Program-made: the position numbers and the translations under genes
Notes under the pieces: generated by a model
Told to the model about the DNA's origin: nothing
The model's database searches: none
Seen by the model: only the letters and a program-made list of their open reading frames with translations
Shown here: positions 35,641-44,071 of the stretch, in pieces
Layout of the letters: each line of letters begins with the position of its first letter
How positions within the stretch are numbered: position 1 is the first letter of the stretch
Assembly: GCA_958403905.1 (NCBI GenBank)
Contig: CATXZD010000004.1
Span: 116,600 to 180,599, forward strand
Length of the DNA stretch: 64,000 nt
Direction of reading: 5' to 3'
Source: an uncultured Ruminococcus sp.
GTDB taxonomy: Bacteria > Bacillota > Clostridia > Oscillospirales > Acutalibacteraceae

Positions 35641-36756
35641 TTACATTAATGTCATAGAAAGGATCGTCTTGGCGTGTTCAATATTAGAAATTGATTTAGG
35701 ATTATCGTATCCGAGTTCTTTGCATTTAGCCATAATAGGCTTAATAACATCTATTTTAGTTTTATTGGCAGTAAAGAAATCAATAATCTGTGCAATTATT
35801 TCATCAAGCTCTTTTTGAGATTTGTTGGCTTTTTCGGTTTCTGCTACTTTCTTCTGCATTTCCTTATCAGCTTTCTTATTCTCCTTATATCTATCTTCAA
35901 TAGATTTACCTGACTTCTTAACTTCAGCTTCAAGTGCATCTTTCATAGCCTTAATAAACTCATGCGGATCAAAGTCAATTTCGTCAACAATCTGTGACAT
36001 TCTACCACCACTATCAACGCAATAATTCGGATCACGAAACTTGATTTTTCTTGCTTCAGAAGCAACACGATTAACTACTTCTTCTTTACCATTAACAATA
36101 TTCTTACGACCTGTGCGTTCCTTAACCACTTCTCTATCAATATAAGCAATACCAACAAGGTCAATATTCTTCTTTAACTGATTGAAATAACGCTGTGATA
36201 CATCAGAACTAATCTGCTGATAAGTTTCAAGCGTAATCGGATCGGTTACGGTAGTCTGCTTAACATGACCTATCAAAGAGAACGCAACGCCTACTTGCCT
36301 AAGTCTAAAAATCTGCTCTTGGAACAAGTCCATAGCAAAATCTTGACCTTTCATAAAACCGCCATGAGTCTTATTGATAGACTGAGTACGTTTGGCAGGA
36401 TTCTCTTTATTCCAAAGTCTAATAGATTCCTGTTCAGCAAGCTGCAAAGCATTATCAATAGTATCAATAAACACTACCTTTAGATCAGGATACTCAGAAG
36501 TCTTATTATCAACAATATCGTCAATAATTTCGACAAATGTATCCCAATCAGGCACATCTTCATAAACAATGTCTTCTATGTACTTTGCGCCGTTTTCTCG
36601 GTACATCTCTAAAAACAAGTAACCGTTTTCGCCAACCAATTCTTCAGCCACTTCTTTCATAATGGTAGTCTTACCGATTTTAGGGAGTCCTAATAAACAG
36701 ATATTTGCATCAAGTGGATTAAGACTTACATGATTTTTCTTACCAAATCTTCCCAT
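35641..36756 (-). CDS. RecA-fold ATPase (Sak4/AAA_24 type)
   Basis: 371 residues. Walker A GLPKIGKTT (about 23-31), Walker B KVVFIDTIDN near 92, FSLIGHVKQ as a sensor strand, and a long Lys/Glu-rich coiled C-terminal part (about 270-340). This is the pattern of Sak4-like single-strand-annealing ATPases in phage recombination, although such proteins are also annotated simply as AAA ATPases. It is coupled to the replication genes and intact. Confidence 0.75.
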   Translation of the reverse strand: MGRFGKKNHVSLNPLDANICLLGLPKIGKTTIMKEVAEELVGENGYLFLEMYRENGAKYIEDIVYEDVPDWDTFVEIIDDIVDNKTSEYPDLKVVFIDTIDNALQLAEQESIRLWNKENPAKRTQSINKTHGGFMKGQDFAMDLFQEQIFRLRQVGVAFSLIGHVKQTTVTDPITLETYQQISSDVSQRYFNQLKKNIDLVGIAYIDREVVKERTGRKNIVNGKEEVVNRVASEARKIKFRDPNYCVDSGGRMSQIVDEIDFDPHEFIKAMKDALEAEVKKSGKSIEDRYKENKKADKEMQKKVAETEKANKSQKELDEIIAQIIDFFTANKTKIDVIKPIMAKCKELGYDNPKSISNIEHAKTILSMTLM

Positions 36757-36760
36757 ATTA

Positions 36761-37534
36761 TCATTCCTTTCTCATTTCGTTTTGTTCGGCAATTTTCATA
36801 CTATTCTCATAGCTGTATTCGCCAAAGTATTTTTGTTCTGCTTGTTTTCTAACTTCAACCGCTTCGTTAAAATCAGAATAATATCCCAAGAAAATTGTTT
36901 TATAGTTATCAGTTATCAATGCACACCATTTGCTCTTTTCTTTATCCCAACTAACACCAGTAGCACCAGATATATTTGTCTCTTTTTTAATCATATTCAT
37001 CGCATTTTGACGATAATTAACAATTCTCAGGTTGATTTTTCTGTTATCCAATGTATCGTGATTAATATGATCAATTAACAGTCCATCATTCGGAACACAC
37101 CCCATAACTAAACGATGAAGTCTTATACGCTGATTACTTTTAGAAATATGAGAAATTAAATAACCGTTATCATTGATGTGCCAACAATAGTCTTTGATCT
37201 TGTCATAGTCTTCTAAATCAAAATAAAGAGGTATATTATTTTGAGTAAATCCTATTCCAAATTCTCCCGACAAATCATACCGATTATATTTTTTGTTATA
37301 CTTAATTCCTGTATCTTTGAAATATATCTTCGCTCTTTTAATGGACTTTTCTAATCTTAAACAGCCACAGGATTTTGATGCACCAGATGTTAAATCGGTA
37401 CTTCGTGTTATAGTTTCATTTCCACAATCACACTTACAACGTCATCTTGTTTGTTTCCCTTTATTCTCTGCCCTTTCAATAACAGTCAACCTTCCAAATC
37501 GTTGCCCTGTTAAGTCTATCAATCTCATATTCAT
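36761..37534 (-). pseudogene. HNH homing endonuclease with AP2 domain, broken by a stop codon
   Basis: The reading starts MNMRLIDLTGQRFGRLTV, the standard opening of this phage endonuclease family, with a zinc-binding CKCDCGN ... SCGC module. A TGA at 37442-37444 stands where a Trp codon is expected (KQTR-stop-RCKCDC). After it the frame is open to the end through the HNH core (HRLVMGC ... LLIDHINHDTLDNR ... NLR) and the AP2 domain (GVSWDKEKSKWCA). One TGG-to-TGA change explains the loss. It is a free-standing mobile gene between the ATPase and the ssDNA-binding gene. Internal restart at 37273 would give an HNH-AP2 fragment. Confidence 0.85.
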
Positions 37535-37584
37535 CACCACATTACATCATTTATTTACACCACATTCATACTTTATTCGTTATG

Positions 37585-37612
37585 CAGACACAGGGATTAT
37601 TTTCTGTATCTG
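37585..37612. other. Intergenic hairpin near the homing endonuclease
   Basis: GCAGACACAG, a ten-base loop and CTGTATCTGC (one mismatch) between the ssDNA-binding gene and the endonuclease pseudogene. A T-run follows only on the plus strand. It may mark the mobile gene's boundary. Confidence 0.4.
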
Positions 37613-37624
37613 CTTATTGTATTT

Positions 37625-38815
37625 TTAATCTAAATTATCAAGCCAACTCATATCATCAACATCAGTAGACTCTGTATTGCCTGTATCTGTATCGGTTTCG
37701 GTCTCATCTTTATCATCAGTATCAGGAACATTAGCAAGATAATCAAGAATTAAGTCATCTTCAGTATATTTTTCTTTAAAAATCTGAAGTGTAGGTATCT
37801 TTTCCTCACCAACAAGTTTTGTAAAAGGTTTACGCAGTACCATTCTCTGTTCTCTATTACCATTAGAACTGCAACGAGCAAGAGCTTCTTCTTCAGAATA
37901 AACACCAATCTCAATGAGTTCCTTAATGTCATCGGGTACATCGTCAAGTGTTGCAGTTACTACTGCACCACCTTCAATCAAATCACCTTCAAAAGTAATC
38001 TGTGTAACACCCTTTTTAACTTTGAACAGTTTGTCCATAATCTTTTTGCACTGATCAGCATTAGACAAATCGGGAAATTCATATTCAAACTGTTTTGGAT
38101 AAGGATACTGACCACTAACATCAATACCGTTTAATTCTTTCAGATAATCAAGAGCCTTTGCATCGACATACATAACACCCTTGTCTTTATCAATGTTCTT
38201 TAGGCTTGCAGAGTCTTTATCAATAAGAATAGACTGTGTAAATCGAGCAGCGAACTTACTTACATCATCAATCTTGCTCAATACAATACTTGTAATATTC
38301 TTACGAACCTGTACCTTGTCCTGATACATAGAGTATTTAAGCTGACCACGAACATTAACAATCATACCGTCTTCAAGATATTTCTGAATATATGCAATAG
38401 CATCATAAGCACTCAAAAACTTTTTATAATATGTATTACCCTTATCTGTTTTTTCAAGCCCAACAGTAATAAAACACAAATCACCGATAGTAGAAAGAAT
38501 ATCCTCATCAAATCTATCTTCCCAATCAACTTCAATCTTGGTCTTAAAATCGTCTGTGTCATCTGCGTTTCTTCCATGAGCGTAAATCACATTTTCTTTT
38601 TCGCTATTGTAGCCGCCAATCATTTCAGAATATACAGTACCGTATTTTTCACCACAATCAACGCCCAAATTAAGGCTGTTATAGATAAAAGAGGACTTTT
38701 CACTCTTTTCATCAGTCTTAAATGTGTATTCGTTAATCTTAGCTCTACCGATAATGGTAAAATTAGAAATCCAATTGTCTTTTACAATAACCTTTTTCTC
38801 TTTTGTCTTAGCCAT
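37625..38815 (-). CDS. Putative single-stranded DNA-binding protein with acidic tail
   Basis: About 396 residues. The N-terminal half has beta-rich blocks consistent with one or two OB folds (NWISNFTIIGRAKINEYTF; MIVNVRGQLKYSMYQDKVQVRKNIT), and the C-terminus is a long Asp/Thr/Glu tail ending DDMSWLDNLD. Such a tail is the hallmark of replisome-recruiting ssDNA-binding proteins, though it does not match the DIPF ending of bacterial SSB. It is much larger than bacterial SSB, as in several large phages. Position next to the recombination ATPase fits. ATG 38815 is used for spacing to AAGGAG. Confidence 0.65.
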   Translation of the reverse strand: MAKTKEKKVIVKDNWISNFTIIGRAKINEYTFKTDEKSEKSSFIYNSLNLGVDCGEKYGTVYSEMIGGYNSEKENVIYAHGRNADDTDDFKTKIEVDWEDRFDEDILSTIGDLCFITVGLEKTDKGNTYYKKFLSAYDAIAYIQKYLEDGMIVNVRGQLKYSMYQDKVQVRKNITSIVLSKIDDVSKFAARFTQSILIDKDSASLKNIDKDKGVMYVDAKALDYLKELNGIDVSGQYPYPKQFEYEFPDLSNADQCKKIMDKLFKVKKGVTQITFEGDLIEGGAVVTATLDDVPDDIKELIEIGVYSEEEALARCSSNGNREQRMVLRKPFTKLVGEEKIPTLQIFKEKYTEDDLILDYLANVPDTDDKDETETDTDTGNTESTDVDDMSWLDNLD

Positions 38816-38820
38816 AAACA

Positions 38821-39222
38821 TTACTCCTTTATTTCTTTATTAGATTTTGATTTAGCTTTTTTATTTTTGGCTTCACTATCTACTCTTTTATCTTCTTTAT
38901 TTTTTCTAAATCTTTCAGCAAGTTTTCCATATTTCATACGAGGGAAAAGTTGCTTACCATTAAGAAAGTGTTTCTTGTTCTTGATAGGCTTGCGTTTCTT
39001 AACGGTAGTAATATTGCCGCCCTTATCCTTATTCTTGACTTCAATAGATGGACAATGATATTCATTCCAAGCTTTTTTGAACAAAACTACATTTCTTTCA
39101 ATAGGCAGTCCATCTGTAAGTTTCTTACGCTTTGCCCTAAGTTTTGCTCTTTTAGGAGCAGCTTCGGCTTCGGCACGATTACGGATAATCTGTCTTTGCA
39201 ATGATCGTGTAAGACTACTCAT
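38821..39222 (-). CDS. Very basic phage protein (133 aa)
   Basis: Lys/Arg-rich throughout (a KRAKLRAKRKK stretch near the N-terminus and a Lys-rich tail), so it is probably nucleic-acid binding. No fold was recognised. It is the first gene behind promoter P2 and one copy of the recurrent motif, with a good AGGAGG site, and so is likely abundantly expressed. It heads the transcription unit of the replication block. Confidence 0.6.
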   Translation of the reverse strand: MSSLTRSLQRQIIRNRAEAEAAPKRAKLRAKRKKLTDGLPIERNVVLFKKAWNEYHCPSIEVKNKDKGGNITTVKKRKPIKNKKHFLNGKQLFPRMKYGKLAERFRKNKEDKRVDSEAKNKKAKSKSNKEIKE

Positions 39223-39244
39223 ATTTTTTACCTCCTGTTTTACC

Positions 39245-39274
39245 GTTAATATATAGACTTTCTAATTGACTATA
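39245..39274 (-). repeat. Recurrent leader motif, copy 4
   Basis: Minus strand TATAGTCAATTAGAAAGTCTATA (arms TATAG and CTATA, 13 bases apart) followed by TATTAA. It lies between promoter P2 and the start of the basic-protein gene, 24 nt from the start codon. Confidence 0.7.
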
Positions 39275-39280
39275 TATTTT

Positions 39281-39309
39281 ATTATACAATTTTAATTTTG
39301 ATTTAACAA
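39281..39309 (-). promoter_or_regulatory. Strong sigma-A promoter P2
   Basis: TTGTTA (39304-39309), 17 bases, TATAAT (39281-39286) on the minus strand, near-identical to P1 and P3 through the spacer. It should drive the basic protein, the ssDNA-binding candidate and perhaps the whole replication block. Confidence 0.85.
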
Positions 39310-39346
39310 ATAAAAATTGAAAAAAATTTTATTAAATTAAAAAAAA

Positions 39347-39775
39347 TTATGTTAAATAAAAATTACAGATATGAGCCACCAATTCTTCTCTTGATTCGCA
39401 AATCCTTATACAACACTCGCACAGCCAAGGGTGAAGTTTTTTCTTATCTTCGTTCAATCCGATAACAGGAATACGATGTTCATATGCAACTGCCAACTCT
39501 TGTGCTGTTCTTATACTGTTAGAAATATTAAAATTGACAATAACAACATCTGAATATCTTAACCTATACAAATCAAAATCTCTTACTTCACGTTACGAAC
39601 GATGTGCTGTACCATCAGGTTGATAATAATAAGGCGGTTGAAAGAAGTATGTAGATTTCAGATAATTATTAGTCTTTCTTTTAATTTTATTTTCAATATC
39701 CTTACGCCACCCCATCTGTTCTCCAATATTTAAACCGCCCATTCCTCCTGCCATATAGAATTTAACTATATCCAT
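39347..39775 (-). pseudogene. Nucleoside 2-deoxyribosyltransferase-like gene with in-frame stop
   Basis: The frame opens MDIVKFYMAGGMGGLNIGEQ and continues PDGTAHRS, then a TAA at 39593-39595, and goes on in the same frame REVRDFDLYRLRYSDVVIVNF with NISNSIRTAQELAVAYEHRIPVIG. The joined protein has the shape of the nucleoside 2-deoxyribosyltransferase/DUF4406 superfamily, where the catalytic Glu lies in the TAQEL region. GAA or CAA to TAA would explain the break. No frameshift is needed. Confidence 0.75.
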
Positions 39776-39825
39776 ATTAAACACCTCAAATTTTCTTACT
39801 TTAAATAGATGATTTTTACCTTACC

Positions 39826-40163
39826 TTATTTCTTACCTGCCATTTCACATAACATTTTTCTATTTGTCCATAAATAATCAAAGAATTTATCCCAATTCAA
39901 CATAATTTGCGAATAGACATCAATTTTTCTTTCTCTGTTATCTCTACTGAATAGCGGACTTACAATAATTTCCCATTCGCATTTTGACCAGTAATAATAC
40001 ATAAGCGTATACTTTATATCCTCTTTGATTTTTCTATATTATTTTTATACTTATTAAATACTTCTGTACAAGACTTGACAAATCCGTAATTAGAGAACAC
40101 ATTATATGTTAATATTTCATTTTTGTTCACATCATATCTATACACATTCCATACTAAATCCAA
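39826..40163 (-). pseudogene. Conserved phage protein gene, frameshifted
   Basis: From TTG 40163 (AGGGGTG site eight bases upstream) one reads LVWNVYRYDVNKNEILTYN; from about 40026 on another frame reads TLMYYYWSKCEWEIIVSP and VMLNWD-type sequence (IMLNWDKFFDYLW). These are halves of a protein family I know from many Firmicutes phages, of unknown role. One missing A in the run at 40024-40026 accounts for the shift. This fills the otherwise gene-free stretch between 39.8 and 40.2 kb. Confidence 0.75.
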
Positions 40164-40184
40164 TCTATCACCCCTCAATCTTAA

Positions 40185-40520
40185 TTAGTTCCAAATTTCT
40201 ATATTACGCTCATTCATCATCTGTCGTATTTCTTTGAGAAACTCTATCCACAAAGGCTTGTCTATAATTTCATTTCCATAGCTATTAGCTTCTCGTAAAT
40301 CACGCTCCGTACAGCCGAGTGTTCTTGGTGATAAATCTAAAAGTAATGGTCTAATGAAATTAATTACTAAACTTAGTATATAAGTTTCTCTACAACAAGC
40401 ATATCTAACAGCACAATTCAGAATATTACCAAAATCTTCGTCTTTAACATCTAGCTTAACAAGTTCCGATTGACTTATGCCCTGCTCATTCATAGCCTGC
40501 TTAACCCTCTGAACAAACAT
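40185..40520 (-). CDS. Conserved phage protein of unknown function (111 aa)
   Basis: LNCAVRYACCRETYILSLVINFIRPLLLDLSPRTLGCTERDL and DKPLWIEFLKEI give the pattern of a small helical family seen in Gram-positive phages. No catalytic residues are evident. It ends 21 bp past the pseudogene region and sits just downstream of a C5-methyltransferase gene in the same operon. Confidence 0.65.
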   Translation of the reverse strand: MFVQRVKQAMNEQGISQSELVKLDVKDEDFGNILNCAVRYACCRETYILSLVINFIRPLLLDLSPRTLGCTERDLREANSYGNEIIDKPLWIEFLKEIRQMMNERNIEIWN

Positions 40521-40523
40521 TTT

Positions 40524-41435
40524 TTAACTAACCTCCTTTTTTAAACCTTTAAGGATATGAGCAATAACATCAACTGTCCAACCATTACCGATAGCCGCAA
40601 ACCTCTGTGCCTTTCTCACTCCCTCAACTTCGGTATAATTGTCGGGCAAAGTCTGCAATCTTTCAGCTTCAACAGGAGAAATAATTTTGTATTTATTCCA
40701 ATTAGTCGGGTCAATTAAAATATTTACTTTGTTCTCCATACGCACACTCGGTAATGTCGGGGCTTTGCCGTCAAGATAATATGACCTGTTTTGTTGCGAA
40801 AAATAGCCTTTTTCAGATATATCGTATTTGATATAATTTTTAGTTTCACAAGCTGTTTTTTGTATTCTCACATCTTCCCTTACAAGGCTATCATCAGGTA
40901 TGTATATATCTTTTATCAACAACCCTTTATCTTTAGGTTGTGTTACATTCGGAATGTTAGTCCAATAATACCTTTTACGGCGTTGCGCTGAAACTAACTC
41001 ACTGTTAATCATCACAGGCTTAACCCCTAATTGTTCAGATATTGAATTAACAATAGTTTTATCAATACCATAATTATTTTCATATAAAAAATATTTTGGT
41101 TGCACATTATGTAGTGCTTCTGCGAATTTAGAAAACAGTTTGTAACCCATTCCGCTTGTGTCTATTTCTCTGTTTTTACCTCTCGCCTTACTCCAAAATG
41201 TACAGGGGCTACCACCAATCAACAAATCAATATTTTGTATTGCAAATTGGCAAAAATCTGTATCAAAAACATCTCCACATTGAATAATATTAGGATAATT
41301 CTTTTTACTGATTTTAATTGCACTTGGTTCAATCTCATAAGCATAATACTGTTCTACGGGTATTCCCATTCGTTCAAGAGCAACCATACCGCAACTAATA
41401 CCGTCAAATAAACTTAATACTTTAATTTTCCTCAC
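40524..41435 (-). CDS. DNA (cytosine-5)-methyltransferase 1
   Basis: 303 residues. VLSLFDGISCGMVALERMG is motif I, YYAYEIEPSAIK motif II, LLIGGSPCTFWSKA the catalytic SPC motif IV, FLYENNYGI a variant of the ENV motif VI, and QRRKRYYWTNI motif VIII. The C-terminal part ends with GNGWTVDVIAHILKGL (motif X). Length is short for the family but complete. The target cannot be read. There is no partner endonuclease, so protection against host restriction is the best guess. It is divergent from the second C5 enzyme at 53.4 kb. Confidence 0.9.
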   Translation of the reverse strand: MRKIKVLSLFDGISCGMVALERMGIPVEQYYAYEIEPSAIKISKKNYPNIIQCGDVFDTDFCQFAIQNIDLLIGGSPCTFWSKARGKNREIDTSGMGYKLFSKFAEALHNVQPKYFLYENNYGIDKTIVNSISEQLGVKPVMINSELVSAQRRKRYYWTNIPNVTQPKDKGLLIKDIYIPDDSLVREDVRIQKTACETKNYIKYDISEKGYFSQQNRSYYLDGKAPTLPSVRMENKVNILIDPTNWNKYKIISPVEAERLQTLPDNYTEVEGVRKAQRFAAIGNGWTVDVIAHILKGLKKEVS

Positions 41436-41458
41436 TACCTTTACAAACTTGATTTTGA

Positions 41459-41542
41459 TTAGTCCTGATTATTGGACTGTCGTTCTGCTATAATTTCATT
41501 AATAGCCCTCAATATACGTTTGGATTTTTCTGTAAATCTCAT
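41459..41542 (-). CDS. Possible 27-residue peptide
   Basis: ATG 41542 has a perfect AAGGAGG site at good spacing and encodes MRFTEKSKRILRAINEIIAE plus seven residues, an amphipathic helix. It lies between the decayed repressor region and the C5-methyltransferase. The strong ribosome site argues for translation; nothing else is known. Confidence 0.45.
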   Translation of the reverse strand: MRFTEKSKRILRAINEIIAERQSNNQD

Positions 41543-41554
41543 TGTGATACCTCC

Positions 41555-41868
41555 TTATAGTTTTATTCCAAAATATTCTTTGACTTTTTCAGGGTAAAAC
41601 AAGTAAGTGTAACGCTTACCACCCACTTGCAAAGCAACCTCAAATGGAAATTCGCCCTGCTGTAAACCAATTTTACCGTTTGTGGAGTGGTATTCATTAA
41701 ATCAGCTATGAATTGCACAGTAATTTTTTTTATTGTCGTTCTCTACTAACCATTCGGGCGATACATTCAGAGCGTTTGCAATAGCCATCAGGGCTTTTTT
41801 ACGGGGGATATTTTTACCTGATAAATATTGACTAATCCCCGATCTTGATATACCCGTTATCTTATTTT
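41555..41868 (-). pseudogene. Decayed helix-turn-helix genes (XRE remnant plus a small DNA-binding protein)
   Basis: This 445-bp stretch without an intact long gene holds two broken pieces. At 41702-41868 there is the back half of an XRE-type repressor: TGISRSGISQYLSGKNIPRK and KALMAIANALNVSPEWL, with the first helices missing and a TGA in front. In the next frame, from about 41730, one reads KKITVQFIADLMNTTPQTVK, and from 41674 on, in a third frame, IGLQQGEFPFEVALQVGGKRY and a YPEKVKEYFGI ending. One missing A at 41671-41674 rejoins the last two. Both were small DNA-binding proteins; neither is whole. Confidence 0.65.
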
Positions 41869-41880
41869 TTCATGCCCACC

Positions 41881-42291
41881 TCATAAATACAATAAATCCT
41901 CGTTATCAATTATGTTCCCAATAATCCTTGACTGTTTACAAATATCAGAACTTAACGGATAATACTTGTTACTCTTATATTCAAGCAGAACATATGCTGC
42001 TAAATCAGTTGAATAAGAAACAACTCCTATGACATTTTTGTTTGTTTTTAATATATCGCCTTTATAAACTGTCTTGTCTGTTTTGTCTTGCAATAGAATA
42101 CTACGCTGTAATATAAACCTTGAATTAATATCAAGATAAAAAGACACCTTATTATGAAATGAAATTAAATTAATTGCATTTGAAATTTGCTTATTTGTTT
42201 TGTAGAGTTCGCCATTAGGAGATAGTACACATTCATCTGTTATCCATTTCTTTTCTTCGGTGTCATACACTCTGTATGTTTCTGTGCCCAT
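41881..42291 (-). CDS. YopX-family phage protein
   Basis: About 136 residues from ATG 42291 (AGAGGTGG site). YRVYDTEEKKWITDECVLSPNGELYK opens the protein, FILQRSILLQDKTDKTVYKGDILKTN follows with the Q-x-x-x-x-x-D-K-x-x-K-x-x-Y-x-G-D-I signature, and IGNIIDNEDLLYL ends it. That is the YopX family of phage proteins (named from SPbeta), function unknown. This particular family name supports kinship of the phage with SPbeta-like elements. Confidence 0.75.
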   Translation of the reverse strand: MGTETYRVYDTEEKKWITDECVLSPNGELYKTNKQISNAINLISFHNKVSFYLDINSRFILQRSILLQDKTDKTVYKGDILKTNKNVIGVVSYSTDLAAYVLLEYKSNKYYPLSSDICKQSRIIGNIIDNEDLLYL

Positions 42292-42322
42292 TACAAACCA
42301 CCTCTTTTGATAGTCATAGATA

Positions 42323-42580
42323 TTATTCAAATTCAGTAAAAGAAAATATTTCTTTATTAGTGCCATAATTTAAAATATGCATAATATCTATACTTATTTT
42401 GGCTTTATGTACAACAATCTGCACTTCTTTACCATTCCTAATTCCATTCACAACAATTTTAAAAGAATTTACATTATCATTATTTGGAATAAAAGTAACT
42501 TCAGTAATTTTAAAAACAGAGTCGTACATATTCATAAATATATCTATTGATGACATATTTTCAGAATCCTTATTATCCAT
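42323..42580 (-). CDS. Hypothetical phage protein (85 aa)
   Basis: An acidic N-terminus, then beta-rich sequence (VFKITEVTFIPNN; FKIVVNGIRNGKEVQIVVHK). No family was recognised. The TTTTAAGAG leader element lies 31 nt upstream. Confidence 0.5.
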   Translation of the reverse strand: MDNKDSENMSSIDIFMNMYDSVFKITEVTFIPNNDNVNSFKIVVNGIRNGKEVQIVVHKAKISIDIMHILNYGTNKEIFSFTEFE

Positions 42581-42610
42581 TAAATACCTCCATTTTATAT
42601 AGTTGTATAT

Positions 42611-42633
42611 CTCTTAAAAGTGAAGTTTATAAG
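42611..42633 (-). repeat. TTTTAAGAG leader element, copy 3
   Basis: CTTATAAACTTCACTTTTAAGAG on the coding strand upstream of the 85-aa gene. Arms are imperfect. Confidence 0.35.
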
Positions 42634-42685
42634 GCGATTCAAGCATATTTATCTTCACTTGTTCCTAATTTTTTAAACAAATTAC

Positions 42686-42922
42686 TCATTCTATCAATCC
42701 TCCTAATGATACAGGTGTTTTATTATTCTTGAAATAAGAACAATTTACATCAGCACCAAAATAATCTTGATACCACTTTCTACCTTCGCAAATATCCTTA
42801 TACATATAACAGACTTCTTTGTGTTCACACATCTCACAAACTTTCTTATTGACAAAACTCTTGTTTATTAAACTATCATCATATTCGCTCTCGTAATCAA
42901 CGTAATAATTATGATTTTCCAT
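42686..42922 (-). CDS. Small Cys-containing phage protein (about 78 aa)
   Basis: From ATG 42922, MENHNYYVDYESEYDD, then CEMCEHKEVCYMYKDICEGRKWYQ and a C-terminal Cys, a likely zinc knuckle. The 5' end overlaps the phosphoesterase gene by 14 bp, so the two are coupled. The longer upstream reading lies within the phosphoesterase and is not needed. Confidence 0.55.
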   Translation of the reverse strand: MENHNYYVDYESEYDDSLINKSFVNKKVCEMCEHKEVCYMYKDICEGRKWYQDYFGADVNCSYFKNNKTPVSLGGLIE

Positions 42923-43628
42923 GTTTCGCTCCACATACACTATCCTTGACATTGTCACAAATAGTTTGATAAATGATTTCATTAAAAGTTCTTGGAGTAT
43001 AGTCCATATAAGGTATCATACAACCCACATTAAACATATTACAGGGCTTAGTATAAAGCGACTGCATTAAATATCTATGGTATCTCATCATATTCCACTC
43101 AAAAGAATTATGAACGTGTCCGTAAAAATGATAAGCACCATAAAAATGTTTATTAAAACAAGGAATAGGATAATGACTCAATACTAAATTCTGATTATCC
43201 ACTATAATTTCTTGATAATCATTTATGCTTTCAAACATACTTCTAAATTCTCGGCTCTTAATCAATTTCTTATCGTGATTGCCAACAATCAAATGTTTAT
43301 ATCCATTAATCTGTTTTAAAATCTCAATAGTTTTACTTGTGCTGTACCAACTAATGTCACCAAGAATATAAACTACATCATCAGCAGACACTCTACTATT
43401 CCATTTCCTAATAATATCCTCGTCTTGTTCTTCGATAGTAAGATACGGTCTGTTATCAAAAGCAAGACAATTTTTATGACCAAGATGTAAATCAGATATA
43501 AAGAAAACCTGTGGATGCTTTAATTTTTCTTCTTTTTCTTTTTCGGATAATTCTAAAGCATTAATTAATCTTTCACATTCTTTGTCATTCGTAACTACAA
43601 CATTATGAAAAATACTACTTGTTGCCAT
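42909..43628 (-). CDS. Calcineurin-like metallophosphoesterase
   Basis: 239 residues from ATG 43628 with an AAAGGG site. FFISDLHLGHKN (D-x-H), VVYILGDISWY (GDxx), HLIVGNHDKK (GNHD), LVLSHYP (H), and AYHFYGHVHNSFE (GHxH) are the five metal-binding blocks. Small phage phosphoesterases of this type act on nucleotides, RNA ends or second messengers; which applies here cannot be read. The long N-terminal extension in the same frame overlaps another gene and is rejected. Confidence 0.88.
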   Translation of the reverse strand: MATSSIFHNVVVTNDKECERLINALELSEKEKEEKLKHPQVFFISDLHLGHKNCLAFDNRPYLTIEEQDEDIIRKWNSRVSADDVVYILGDISWYSTSKTIEILKQINGYKHLIVGNHDKKLIKSREFRSMFESINDYQEIIVDNQNLVLSHYPIPCFNKHFYGAYHFYGHVHNSFEWNMMRYHRYLMQSLYTKPCNMFNVGCMIPYMDYTPRTFNEIIYQTICDNVKDSVCGAKHGKS

Positions 43629-43629
43629 A

Positions 43630-43824
43630 TCAATTCCCTTTCTCAATTGCAATTTCTTTATATTTAGCAAGTTCCTCAACACTACCAAGTTTCTTATATT
43701 CACTATATTCTTCAACCATACGATTAAGCATGAACATAAGACTCTTTGTAGTAGGGTTATTTTTACCCTGATTACTTTCGTCAACGATTTTTTCAAGTTT
43801 GTTAAGCCACTCCATTGAAAACAT
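43630..43824 (-). CDS. Small helical phage protein (64 aa)
   Basis: A helical acidic protein (WLNKLEKIVDESNQGKNN, then MFMLNRMVEEYSEYKKLGSVEELAKYKEIA). Its TGA overlaps the start region of the phosphoesterase gene, indicating coupled translation. No family was recognised. Confidence 0.6.
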   Translation of the reverse strand: MFSMEWLNKLEKIVDESNQGKNNPTTKSLMFMLNRMVEEYSEYKKLGSVEELAKYKEIAIEKGN

Positions 43825-43836
43825 AAAACCACCTCA

Positions 43837-44067
43837 TTAATTTTTTCTTGTCAATCTTTCTAAAGCAGATTCTAAATCATCAACTAAACAATTAAATTGG
43901 CAATCTCTTTCTTTTTCAGTTTTATATGCTTGATATATAGGCTCATTACGTTCAGTTATTTTAGTTGCTACTACATATTTTTCATCTATATTTTTAAGTT
44001 CAAATTTTTCTAAACTAATAATATGTAGCGGATTTATATAGATATTTTCATTTATTTGAATTAGCAT
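43837..44067 (-). CDS. Hypothetical phage protein (76 aa)
   Basis: LIQINENIYINPLHIISLEKFELKN gives a beta-rich start, and CLVDDLESALERLTRK a helical end. This resembles small proteins with a flagellar-FlbD-like strand pattern, but the match is weak. Function unknown. Confidence 0.5.
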   Translation of the reverse strand: MLIQINENIYINPLHIISLEKFELKNIDEKYVVATKITERNEPIYQAYKTEKERDCQFNCLVDDLESALERLTRKN

Positions 44068-44071
44068 TGTA

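Noticed and set aside
42909..43832. Long version of the metallophosphoesterase starting at 43832
   Set aside because: Its first 68 codons overlap another well-formed gene (43630-43824), and ATG 43628 has its own ribosome site.
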